NCBI GenBank assembly: GCA_014843695.1
Contig: CM026395.1
Coordinates: 44,502,396 to 44,566,395, forward strand
Reading direction: 5' to 3'
DNA: 64,000 nt
Source: Archivesica marissinica
Lineage: Eukaryota; Mollusca; Bivalvia; Venerida; Vesicomyidae
The notes beneath the pieces are model-generated. The model did not search any database and was not told where the DNA came from. It worked only from the letters and a program-made list of their open reading frames with translations. Each line of letters begins with the position of its first letter. The stretch's first letter is position 1. Positions 14,701 to 23,528 of this stretch are shown piece after piece. The position numbers were made by a program, and so were the translations under genes.

Positions 14701-17700
14701 CACACTACAGGCATGTATCTATGTCAGACATTTAAACACACTACAGGCATGTATCTATGTCAGACATTTAAACACACTACAGCATGTATCTATGTCAGAC
14801 ATTCAAAACACTAAGGCATTATCTATTCAGACATTAACACACTACAGCATGTATCTATGTCAGACATAAACATAGCATGTATCTATGTCAGACTTGACAT
14901 TAACACACTACAGGCATGTATCTATGTCAGACATTTAAACACACTACAGGCATGTATCTATGTCAGACATTCAAACACACTATAGGCATTATTTTCAGCA
15001 TTAACCCTACAGGCATGTATCTATGTCAGACATTGGTGTATCTATGTCAGACATTTACACACACTACAGGCATGTATCTATGTCAGACATTTAAACACAC
15101 TACAGTCATGTATCTATGTCAGACATTCAAACACACTACAGGCATGTATATATGTCAGACATTGAAACACACTACAGGCATGTATCTATGTCAGATATTC
15201 AAACACACTACATGCATGTAACTATGTCAGACATTTAAACACACTACTGGCATGTATCTATGTCAGACATTCAAACACACTACAGGCATGTATCTATGTC
15301 AGACATTTAAACACACTACATGCATGTATCTATGTCAGACATTCAAACACACTACAGGCATGTATCTATGTCAGACATTCAAACACACTACAGGCATGTA
15401 TCTTTGTCAGACATTCAAACACACTACAGGCATGTATCTATGTCAGACATTTAAACACACTACATGCATGTATCTATGTCAGACATTCAAACACACTACA
15501 TGCATGTAACTATGTCAGACATTTAAACACACTACATGCATGTATCTATGTCAGACATTCAAACACACTACATGCATGTATCTATGTCAGACATTTAAAC
15601 ACACTACATGCATGTATCTATGTCAGACATTCAAACACACTACAGGCATGAATATATGTCAGACATTCAAACACACTACATGCATGTAACTATGTCAGAC
15701 ATTTAAACACACTACATGCATGTATCTATTTCAGACATTTACACACACTACATGCATGCATCTATGTCAGACATTTACACACACTACAGGCATGTATCTA
15801 TGTCAGACATTTAAACACACTACAGGCATGTATCTATTTCGCACATTCAAACACACTACATGCATGTATCTAGGTCAGACATTTAAACACACTACATGCA
15901 TGTATCTATGTCAGACATTTAAACACACTACATGCATGTATCTATGTCAGACATTTAAGCACACTACAGGCATGTATCTATGTCAGACATTTAAACACAC
16001 TACAGGCATGTATCTATGTCAGACATTTAAACACACTACAGGCATGTATCTATGTCAGACATTTAAACACACTACAGTCATGTATCTATGTCAGACATTC
16101 AAACACACTATAGGCATATATCTATTTCAGACATTCAAACACACTACAGGCATGTATCTATGTCAGACATTGACATTCAAACACACTATAGGCATGTATC
16201 TATGTCAGACATTTACACACACTACAAGCATGTATCTATGTCAGACATCGACATTCAAAAACACTATAGGCATGTATCTATGTCAGACTTTTACACACAC
16301 TACAGTCATGTATATATGTCAGACATTCAAACACACTACAGGCATGTATCTATGTCAGACATTTAAACACACTACAGGCATGTATCTATGTCAGACATTC
16401 AAACACACTATAGGCATATATCTATATCAGACATTCAAACACACTACAGGCATGTATCTATGTCAGACATTCAAACACACTACAGGCATGTATCTATGTC
16501 AGACATTTACACACACTACATGCATGTATCAATGTCAGACATTTACACACACTACATGCATGTATCTATGTCAGACATTTAAACACAGTACAAGCATGTA
16601 TCTATTTCAAACATTTACACACACTACATGCATGTATCTATGTCAGACATTCAAACACACTACAGGCATGTATCTATGTCAGACATTTACACACACTACA
16701 GGCATGTATCTATGTCAGACATTTAAACACACTACAGGCATGTATCTATGTCAGACATTTACACACACTACATGCATGTATCTATGTCAGACATTTACAC
16801 ACACTACATGCATGTATCTATGTCAGACATTTAAACACAGTACAAGCATGTATCTATTTCAAACATTTACACACACTACATGCATGTATCTATGTCAGAC
16901 ATTCAAACACACTACAGGCATGTATCTATGTCAGACATTTACACACACTACAGGCATGTATCTATGTCAGACATTTAAACACACTACAGGCATGTATCTA
17001 TGTCAGACATTTACACACACTACATGCATGTATCTATGTCAGACATTTACACACACTACATGCATGTATCTATGTCAGACATTTAAACACAGTACAAGCA
17101 TGTATCTATTTCAAACATTTACACACACTACAGGCATGTATCTATGTCAGACATTCAAACACACTACATGCATGTAGCTATGTCAGACATTCAACACACT
17201 ACATGCATGAATCTATGTCAGACATTGACATTTAAACACACTACAGGCATGTATCTATGTCAGACATTTAAACACACTACAGGCATGTATCAATGTTAGA
17301 CATTCAAACACACTACAGGCATGTATCTATGTTAGAAATTTAAGCACACTACAGGCATGTATCTATGTCAGACATTCAAACACACTACATGCATGTATCT
17401 ATGTCAGACATTCAAACACACTACAGGCATGTATCTATGTCAGACATTTAAACACACTACAGGCATATATCTATGTCAGAAATTTAAGCACACTACAGGC
17501 ATGTATCTATGTCAGACATTCAAACACACTACATGCATGTATCTATGTCAGACATTTAAACACACTACAGGCATGTATCTATGTCAGACATTCAAACACA
17601 CTACAGGCATGTATCTATGTCAGACATTTAAACACACTACAGGCATGTATCTATGTCAGACATTTAAACACAGTACATGCATGTATCTATGTGAGACATT

Positions 17701-17743
17701 TAAACACAGTACATGCATGTATCTATGTCAGACATTTAAACAA
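5791..17743 (+). repeat. 36-bp satellite array, about 330 units
   Basis: Units read ATGTATCTATGTCAGACATT, then TAAACACACTACAGGC or a variant. The main variable sites are TTTAAACAC/TTCAAACAC/TTTACACAC, ACAGGCATG/ACATGCATG and GTATCT/GTAACT. Because 36 is a multiple of three, long frames read MYLCQTFKHTTG per unit; the GTAACT variants create the in-frame stops. Higher-order structure is clear: a 7-unit block (252 bp) carrying the CACAGTACAAGCATG variant occurs three times at about 16586, 16838 and 17090, and a block near 9.7-10.9 kb recurs about 3.52 kb downstream. Units near 12.12-12.42, 13.0-13.3 and 14.4-15.06 kb carry many one-base deletions. The array starts at the gap and ends in AAACAAGCCACTTCTG. 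Confidence 0.97.
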
Positions 17744-17788
17744 GCCACTTCTGAACACATGTTGTTTCATCTACATCATTAACCTTAT

Positions 17789-18033
17789 GTTTGTTTGTTA
17801 GTTCGGGTTTTACGCCTGCATCATTTTGGGCTATATCGCCTTAACACCTTTCCTGGGCAGGCTCCTGCGGTTAACCAGTACTTGTGTGTGCACCAATCTC
17901 CATAAGAAACTGTCAACTTTTTCAAATCAATGAGACACGATCTGAGCGGGGCTCAAACACGTGCCCACAAGTGATGATAGGTTACAATGGTATACAAGTC
18001 AGCGACCGTAACCACTCGACCACGGATGCGGAC
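17789..18033 (-). repeat. SINE family 1, copy A
   Basis: On the minus strand it runs from a tRNA-like head with A-box TGGTCGAGTGG and a degenerate B box, through GCTGACTTGTATACCA, to a tail GTTAACCGCAGGAG...AACAAAC. Three other copies lie at 18784-19022 (minus), 23001-23267 (plus) and 41568-41838 (minus). Confidence 0.75.
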
Positions 18034-18568
18034 TACATCAAATGTTTTAGATATGTTGTTAGCATGACAACGATCTATATCGTCTGCTTCCATTACTACA
18101 CTTAGGTGGAAAAACGACAATGCCGGTCAATCTGGGGTCCGGGGTCATCGTCCACAAATGTTTTATTAAATGCATAATTTATTTCCTGTTATTGACATAC
18201 ATTGTATTATGCAAACTCTTCTCTTTTTTTGCTAACATGTTTTGAAAAGCTTAATTTTCTAATTTTAACAGGATAAGAGCTCGGGAACATCAAACCTCAC
18301 CCACGACTTTCGGCATTCCAGCTGAATAGAAATAATCACATGAAATAATTCGACACTCCAGTGGGATTCGAACCTACATCGGGCGAGAGGCAAGTGTTTC
18401 GACAAGGTAAAACAGAATGACAGACTATTGGTATATTATTCACAACCACGAAAGACGGACGGACGGACAAACCCAACACACAGACAAAATAACTACATGT
18501 ACATGTATAAAGTATATTTACTTATCAATCGACATAAATATCACAAAATACTGTCACTTTCAGTTTGG
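18034..18568. other. 3' flank of the sulfotransferase gene
   Basis: No coding region is supported. Minus-strand AATAAA signals (TTTATT on plus) lie at 18162-18167 and 18178-18183, roughly 390-400 bases past the stop codon, and could serve as polyadenylation signals of the CHST15-like gene. A GGAC microsatellite lies near 18456-18468. Confidence 0.3.
18321..18412 (-). repeat. SINE family 5 fragment
   Basis: CCAGTGGGATTCGAACCTAC and its surroundings match a stretch at about 41455-41480. On the minus strand this contains GGTTCGAATCC, a consensus B box. It is a second copy of a tRNA-derived element. Confidence 0.5.
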
Positions 18569-18759
18569 TTACACAGCTCTCCATAAGAATTTTGTATTTC
18601 CCAAAAGTTGCGCAAGTTCTTGGTTATACCCCTTGTAGAACTCGTGCAGCAAGTATCTTGTTTCCTCGTGCATTCCTCCGAGCATCTTATCCTCGGGTGT
18701 TCGTGCATTAGACACGGAGGATGTAGACAAGTGTTTCTCTTCTTCTGCCGTCATCTCTC
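18569..18759 (-). CDS. CHST15-like: CHST15-like sulfotransferase, last coding exon
   Basis: This exon encodes the C-terminus of the CHST15-like protein, ending LLGNTKFLWRAV and a TAA stop at 18571-18569. The segment SVSNARTPEDKMLG then HEFYKGYNQELAQLLG aligns residue for residue with the C-terminal end of vertebrate CHST15 (SNAR-x-PED, then FY-x-x-x-N-x-LAQ). The acceptor is TGTTTTGCAG at 18760; the exon enters with two bases completing a codon (phase 1), which fits the phase-1 donor of the exon at 21104-21251. The length between FL and SNAR across that junction equals the vertebrate protein. The 2.3-kb intron upstream holds a SINE, a decayed multicopy gene and a dispersed repeat. Confidence 0.85.
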
Positions 18760-18783
18760 CTGCAAAACATACATGACAGAATG

Positions 18784-19022
18784 TGTTCGGGTTATACCAC
18801 CATTTTTGACTATATCGCTGGCAGGCAGTTTACCTAACAACACCTTTCCTGGACATGGCTCCAGCGGTTAACCAGTATTTGGTACCACAACCTCTGTAAG
18901 AAACTGCCAACTCTTTCATATCAATAGACACAGCCTGAGCGGGGCTCGAATCCGTGACAATCAGTGATGATAGGTTACAATAGTATACAAGTCATCGACC
19001 TTGACCACTTGACCACGACATG
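18784..19022 (-). repeat. SINE family 1, copy B
   Basis: Same family as 17789-18033, sharing TTTACCTAACAACACCTTTC, GCGGTTAACCAGTA and GATGATAGGTTACAATAGTA. It sits in the last intron of the CHST15-like gene, about 25 bases from the splice acceptor. Confidence 0.75.
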
Positions 19023-19035
19023 ATTTCATCATCTT

Positions 19036-19980
19036 CTAACTCTTGTCAAAGGTTTGTACTGGTACAGTACAGGCATCTGCTACAAGTATTGTGCTTAGAG
19101 CAGCATCTATCAACATGTGTCCACGTAGTGCACACGACACTGCCTTACCAGTTAGCATGTGCTTTACAGAGTTACTAGCATACACAAGCTCAAGCACTTC
19201 TTCCGGTCCCGTCCTTGGCATTAGATGACCAATGCTCCCAAGAAAGCTCATCTCAGTATGGAAGCCTCCAAGCCTGAGGACTATTTGTTTCAGGTAGCAG
19301 TCATCCGGCTGTGATCTGACAAATTGTCATTGCCTTCCAGTACAAAGGCTGGTCAAACGTGATAATTGGTGTTACACTGTGTTTCTTAGCCTGGGATGCA
19401 ATAAAGATCAGAGTGGAGTAGATGCACGAATAGTCACTGGGGTCTAGGTCAATCCTAGGCAAGAATCTTATAGATGACTGTCCTGGATAGTCACCATGGT
19501 GTAACATCTGCAGCAGTCCAGACCAGGCTGGCCGTGGTTGGTGAAGGAGGTATGACTTCCATAGTTACATCCAATGCAGATGTTGGGTCTTCTGAAGATA
19601 AGGTTGTATCTGGAAGTGGATGATAATAGAGAGGTGGGACTTTAGCTGGCATCTTAAAGTACTCAATGCTGATTCGTCCAAGTCAGCAGCAGTCAACATA
19701 CTGCCTTTGTTTGGGGTGTTATAGCAGCCACTATTCCCATACCATGGAATGTACCCCTGCCATCTAGTGTTGCAATATTATGGTCCACATTATCAGCTAT
19801 ATATTGATTAAAGTTTGCTTGTATAGGTCCAGGTATATCAGTGCCCTGCGCTACGTTCATAGTCTGAACCTCAGCATAGGAACACGAGAAACCATGCTCC
19901 TTAAGAATATCTACAAGGAACCGTGATGCAAAGTGATGATACATTTGTACTCCAAGGCCAAGTTGAAGTGGTGCCAATAC
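19036..19980 (-). pseudogene. Decayed copy of a multicopy invertebrate protein of unknown function
   Basis: Three minus-strand segments lie in order but in different frames with stops between them. The first (19977-19693) contains LQLGLGVQMYHHFASRFL, AQGTDIPGPIQANFNQYIAD and TLDGRGTFHGMGIVAAITP. The second (19507-19301) contains RIDLDPSDYSCIYSTLIFI. The third (about 19290-19036) reads RLGGFHTEMSFLGSIGHLM followed by GKAVSCALRGHMLIDAALST. I recall the GGFH-x-x-MSF-x-GxIGH and TxDGxGTFHGMGI motifs from abundant uncharacterised predicted proteins of molluscs and cnidarians, which suggests an element-associated family, but I know no function. It lies inside an intron of the CHST15-like gene in the same orientation and is broken by frameshifts, so it is probably dead. 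Confidence 0.5.
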
Positions 19981-20504
19981 TATTGGTTTGGAGTGATAAT
20001 TTAAAGCAAATAATAGATTTTAAAGGAAAGGTGTATGGAAATTCTGAAATAAAAAAGGAAATTCTCAATACAAAAAAGTATATAATTTAGATAATAATAT
20101 TGTATTTAAGTTTTTATCGCATAACATATATTCTAAAGTATGTTGTACAATACATATGTGAACAAATATTAGATTACACTTTTAAAAAACACTATTTTGT
20201 CATATTCAAACAAGGATATCGATATCTTTCAAAAATATGGCGGCCATCTTGGATTTATGCAAATTATGCAAAGTTGCATGGTCGGATTCATCGGGACTTT
20301 TAGTATGTTATGTGAGATACTTCATTAAAATGCACTGTAGTCAAGAAAATGCTGTTGCTTTTTTTCTAGTTGGATTTACTGGATTATGAGTAATAAAGTG
20401 TATGTTTGAATAATTAGGAATGAATCATGTGTTAATTGTTTCCATCGGTGTATGAACTATATTGGGCGTGGTTTTAGTGTGTGAACGCTGAGTGTGTGTT
20501 TTAC
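19981..20504. other. AT-rich intronic stretch
   Basis: No coding region is supported. ATGGCGGCCATCTTGGATT near 20237 resembles the ATGGCGGCC ends of the MITE at 22272-22415 and may be a remnant of a related element. Confidence 0.3.
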
Positions 20505-20645
20505 GTTTATTTATCATCGCTACCAGTTGCCCATATGAGCGACCCCTCCTGAAGAGATTAGTTATTTTAGATTTTGGAGGATAGTGAATGATACAGACAG
20601 AGACCAATTCCAGAGTCTCCTCTGGTTCTTTTACTTTAAGGCATC
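20505..20645. repeat. Dispersed repeat family 3, copy 1
   Basis: GTTGCCCATATGAGCGAC, CTGAAGAGATTAGT, TTTTAGATTTTGGAG and GAGTCTCCTCTGGTTCTTTT occur here in the same order as at 53505-53640, with small substitutions. It is therefore an interspersed repeat; class unknown, possibly a SINE body. Confidence 0.55.
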
Positions 20646-21103
20646 CACGCTAACTTTAACCATGCTCAATGTAGTTCATACCCTGATGGAAACTATTAAC
20701 CTGCGATTTATTATTTATATTTACATTAATTATTCTTTTCAATGACACAAAGGAAATGATGGCACACATTGCATTTGAAGGTGTTTAGTCCAGATTTTCA
20801 CCTTATCGTGTGTCGGAACAGGTAAATAGATCATCCTTGGAACAGCGTAAACTGTAAGATACGCCTTTTCTTAATGCTACCTAACACTGCGAATGCGCAA
20901 GCCCGTAACTTCGTGAGCGCATATCAGCTGCATATCATTCGTACGAAAATATATACAATCAGGTCACATACGTTCATCGTAGGAAATGCAATAGCGATGT
21001 ATATATTGTGTAATAAAGTGTGTATTGAATAATTAAATATTATTAGTAATTAAGTGTTTGAATAATTAAGCATGCTTAAGTGCTAAAATAATTAGGTACA
21101 TAC
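20646..21103. other. Intronic stretch without recognisable content
   Basis: This is the part of the last intron next to its donor site at 21103-21102. I see no coding region, repeat or regulatory motif that I can support. Confidence 0.4.
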
Positions 21104-21251
21104 TAATTCTAAGAAACGTGTGTATCTGCTTCACATACTGGACGGGATCTCTCGAATAGTCTTCAAGGCGAAGAATGAAAAACTGTTGCCGTGGAAACAA
21201 TTTCAACCAATCTTTCAAAAATTCGCAGTATATACCAATTCTCAGTCTGAC
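21104..21251 (-). CDS. CHST15-like: CHST15-like sulfotransferase, exon before last
   Basis: The minus strand translates as VRLRIGIYCEFLKDWLKLF then QQFFILRLEDYSRDP and VKQIHTFLRI. This matches the vertebrate CHST15 segment with G-x-Y, DWL-x-x-F and QQFLILRLEDH in the same spacing; the LRLED motif belongs to the C-terminal part of the sulfotransferase fold. The acceptor is TTATAG before 21251 (phase 0, matching the phase-0 donor at 23292), and the donor is A followed by GTATGT after 21104 (phase 1, matching the last exon). The exon is 148 nt. It was too short to show up as an open frame with a start codon and was found by homology and phase. Confidence 0.85.
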
Positions 21252-21664
21252 CTATAATATAATAAAACTGATGATAGGTCATACAATGTTGTTGGTATGT
21301 TTACATACATTCGGGTAAGGTATATATACTCTATTATATATATTGTATTATACATGCAATTATTGCAGACACATTTGACATACTATTTCACTATATTTTT
21401 CTTTATTAAATTAAAACTGAAAGTAATATTTCCGGAAATATTTTAAAAATCAAATTACAGACATTTCTCTTCGTTTGTATGAACTTGTTCATGAAGAGGA
21501 TTTTCACTACAAAATGTTCGCTTGTTGTATGCATATGTTGACTTCATGACCTTTTTAGCCTAATGGAATTGAAATAAACTGTCCTGTCCCGATTCCGTGA
21601 ATTGTTTCATGTAAGATAAATGAATAGAAAATAAATACATAAAATTAATAAAAAGTAGAAGCGA

Positions 21665-21738
21665 AAAATGTGATTCGAACTCGCAAAAATATTTGTTACT
21701 AGGCTAACTCTGTTACGTCTGCACCACACAGACACACC
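21665..21738 (-). repeat. tRNA-like sequence beside the 66-bp array
   Basis: On the minus strand GTGTGGTGCAGACGTAAC resembles an A-box region and GCGAGTTCGAATCAC a B box, about 35 bases apart. The 66-bp array starts within a few bases of it. Probably a SINE head, not a working tRNA gene, because no closed acceptor stem is apparent. Confidence 0.4.
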
Positions 21739-21740
21739 AC

Positions 21741-22270
21741 ACTGCTTGTTGTCAACTAATGTTACACATATAACATCTATACATAGTTCTCATGTCACGT
21801 CATCATACTGCTTGTTGTCAACTAATGTTACACATATAACATCTATACATAGTTCTCATGTCACGTCATCATACTGCTTGTTGTCAACTAATGTTACACA
21901 TATAACATCTATACATAGTTCTCATGTCACGTCATCATACTGCTTGTTGTCAACTAATGTTACACATATAACATCTATACATAGTTCTCATGTCACGTCA
22001 TCATACTGCTTGTTGTCAACTAATGTTACACATATAACATCTATACATAGTTCTCATGTCACGTCATCATACTGCTTGTTGTCAACTAATGTTACACATA
22101 TAACATCTATACATAGTTCTCATGTCACGTCATCATACTGCTTGTTGTCAACTAATGTTACACATATAACATCTATACATAGTTCTCATGTCACGTCATC
22201 ATACTGCTTGTTGTCAACTAATGTTGCACATATAACATCTATACATAGTTCTCATGTCACGTCATCATAC
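21741..22270 (+). repeat. 66-bp tandem array, 8 units
   Basis: Eight units beginning CTGCTTGTTGTCAACTAATG and ending GTCACGTCATCATA, nearly identical; the only change I see is GTTGCACA for GTTACACA in the last unit. Such uniformity implies recent amplification or gene conversion. It lies in the intron between 21252 and 23291 of the CHST15-like gene. Confidence 0.95.
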
Positions 22271-22271
22271 T

Positions 22272-22415
22272 GTGGCTGCCATTTTGTTTGGCAAAATTGA
22301 CCTAGATATTTTTATATATATTGCATAGTAACGTAAATTTAATCGCAATTAAAGAATTACTAGGAAAATCATGAAATTGCCATTTCTAAAATTTCCAAAA
22401 CAAAATGGCGGCCAC
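22272..22415. mobile_element. MITE-like element with about 27-bp terminal inverted repeats
   Basis: The left end GTGGCTGCCATTTTGTTTGG and the reverse complement of the right end, GTGGCCGCCATTTTGTTTTG, agree at nearly all positions. The 144-bp interior has no coding potential. I cannot define a target-site duplication. Its left end touches the last unit of the 66-bp array. Confidence 0.55.
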
Positions 22416-22489
22416 GATAAGATCTTATCAGTGTTTTGAGTATTTTCACTGGCTGTGTACTATGTACTGACATCATACTCAATAACAAA

Positions 22490-22772
22490 CTATGTACGTA
22501 TATATACGTGGAAGTCGTGATAGCGCAGTGGATGCGCTATGTACGTATATATACGTGGAAGTCGTGATAGCGCAGTGGATGCGCTATGTACGTATATATA
22601 CATGGAAGTCGTGATAGCGTAGTGGATGCGCTATGTACGTATATATACGTGGAAGTCGTGATAGCGCAGTGGATGCGCTATGTACGTATATATACGTGGA
22701 AGTCGTGATAGCGCAGTGGATGCGCTATGTACGTATATATATGTGGAAGTCGTGATAGCGCAGTGGATGCGC
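22490..22772 (+). repeat. 47-bp array made from a SINE head, 6 units
   Basis: Each unit contains CTATGTACGTATATATACGT, then GGAAGTCGTGATAGCGCAGT, then GGATGCG. The last unit runs without a break into the complete SINE to its right. The ACGTATATATACGT segment is a perfect 14-bp palindrome. The unit includes seven bases that belong to the SINE target-site duplication (CTATGTA), which shows that the amplification followed insertion. Confidence 0.95.
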
Positions 22773-22978
22773 GTTCGCTTCAGGTGCGAAAGATCCGGAG
22801 TTCGAGCCCCACTGGAGCCGTTACGATTGTGCCCTTAGGCAAGGCATTTAAATTCCACATTGCCTCTTCTATCTCCCTCGTGGCGATCATCATCCATCAG
22901 GAATGAGGTCTCGAGAGTGATTTATATAAGTTGAAATAACTTGTTTCGCAATCGAGCTAAAATAAATTTGTATAAACT
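22729..22978 (+). repeat. SINE family 2, full-length, with target-site duplication
   Basis: The head has a perfect A box (TAGCGCAGTGG) and a B box (GAGTTCGAGCC), separated by TGCGCGTTCGCTTCAGGTGC. The body has GGCAAGGCATTTAAATTCCA, a stretch like the conserved central domain seen in several invertebrate SINEs. The tail reads TTTCGCAATCGAGCTAAAAT. The 16-bp sequence AATAACAAACTATGTA occurs at 22481-22496, left of the head array, and again at 22979-22994, right after the tail; this is the target-site duplication. A partial second copy lies at 33634-33747. Confidence 0.8.
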
Positions 22979-23000
22979 AATAACAAACTATGTAAACAAA

Positions 23001-23267
23001 ACGGTCCGCCTTCGTAATCGAGTGGTTAAAATCACTGACTTGTATACCACTGTAACCTGTCATCACTGATGGTCACGGGTTCGTGTCCCGCTCAGGGCAT
23101 GTCTCATTTATATGAAAATGATGGACGTTTCTTCCGGAGGTTGGTGTACCAAGTACTGGTTAACCGTTGGAGCCTAACCAGGAAAGGTGTTGTTAGGTAA
23201 ACTGCCCGTCATCGATATAGCCCAATATGGTCTGAGGCAGGCATAAAATCTGAACAAACAAACAAAC
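23001..23267 (+). repeat. SINE family 1, copy C
   Basis: This copy reads in the plus direction from the tRNA-like head (TCGAGTGGTTAAAATCACTG, then GGTCACGGGTTCGTGTCCCG) through GGTTAACCGTTGGAGCC to an AACAAACAAACAAAC tail at 23251-23267. It abuts the right target-site duplication of SINE family 2. Confidence 0.75.
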
Positions 23268-23291
23268 TGTAGCTACATAAAGATAACTTAC

Positions 23292-23448
23292 CCTGACTTT
23301 ATTGGCTAGAATTGTGTCATAAATGCAATGACGAACACTGTGTATGGCCGTACACTTTGTATATAACCTAATGGCATACGTCACTGCAGAGTGGAAGTCG
23401 TCTGCTGATTTGTAAGTGGAATGGAAGTAGAGGTAATCCGAATACATT
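23292..23448 (-). CDS. CHST15-like: CHST15-like sulfotransferase, internal exon with the SDYLYF motif
   Basis: The minus strand reads MYSDYLYFHSTYKSADDFHS followed by YTKCTAIHSVRHCIYDTILA. Vertebrate CHST15 has RLYSDYLYF, KSADDFH and a C-x-Y-N motif with the same spacing. This segment follows directly the 3'-phosphosulfate binding region of the domain. The acceptor is CAATCTAG before 23448, leaving one base to complete an Arg codon (phase 2); the donor is AGG followed by GTAAGT after 23292 (phase 0). The exon is 157 nt. It lies only about 80 bp from the 30/35-bp satellite at 23529. Confidence 0.88.
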
Positions 23449-23528
23449 CTAGATTGCAAGTAAACACAAATGTAAGTTATATACTAAATTGCAGTTAAAT
23501 AACGTGATTAATGAAACATTCTGTATTC

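Noticed and set aside
5855..17782. Apparent proteins made of MYLCQTFKHTTG repeats
   Set aside because: The 36-bp period keeps the frame open between GTAACT variants. No conserved start, splice context or non-repeat domain supports translation.
21746..22300. 184-codon frame over the 66-bp array
   Set aside because: Eight near-identical units of a non-coding intronic array; the frame ends in a MITE.
22746..22812. Functional tRNA gene
   Set aside because: A and B boxes are good, but the sequence continues into a SINE body and tail and is flanked by a target-site duplication. The other tRNA-like heads are rejected as tRNA genes for the same kind of reason.
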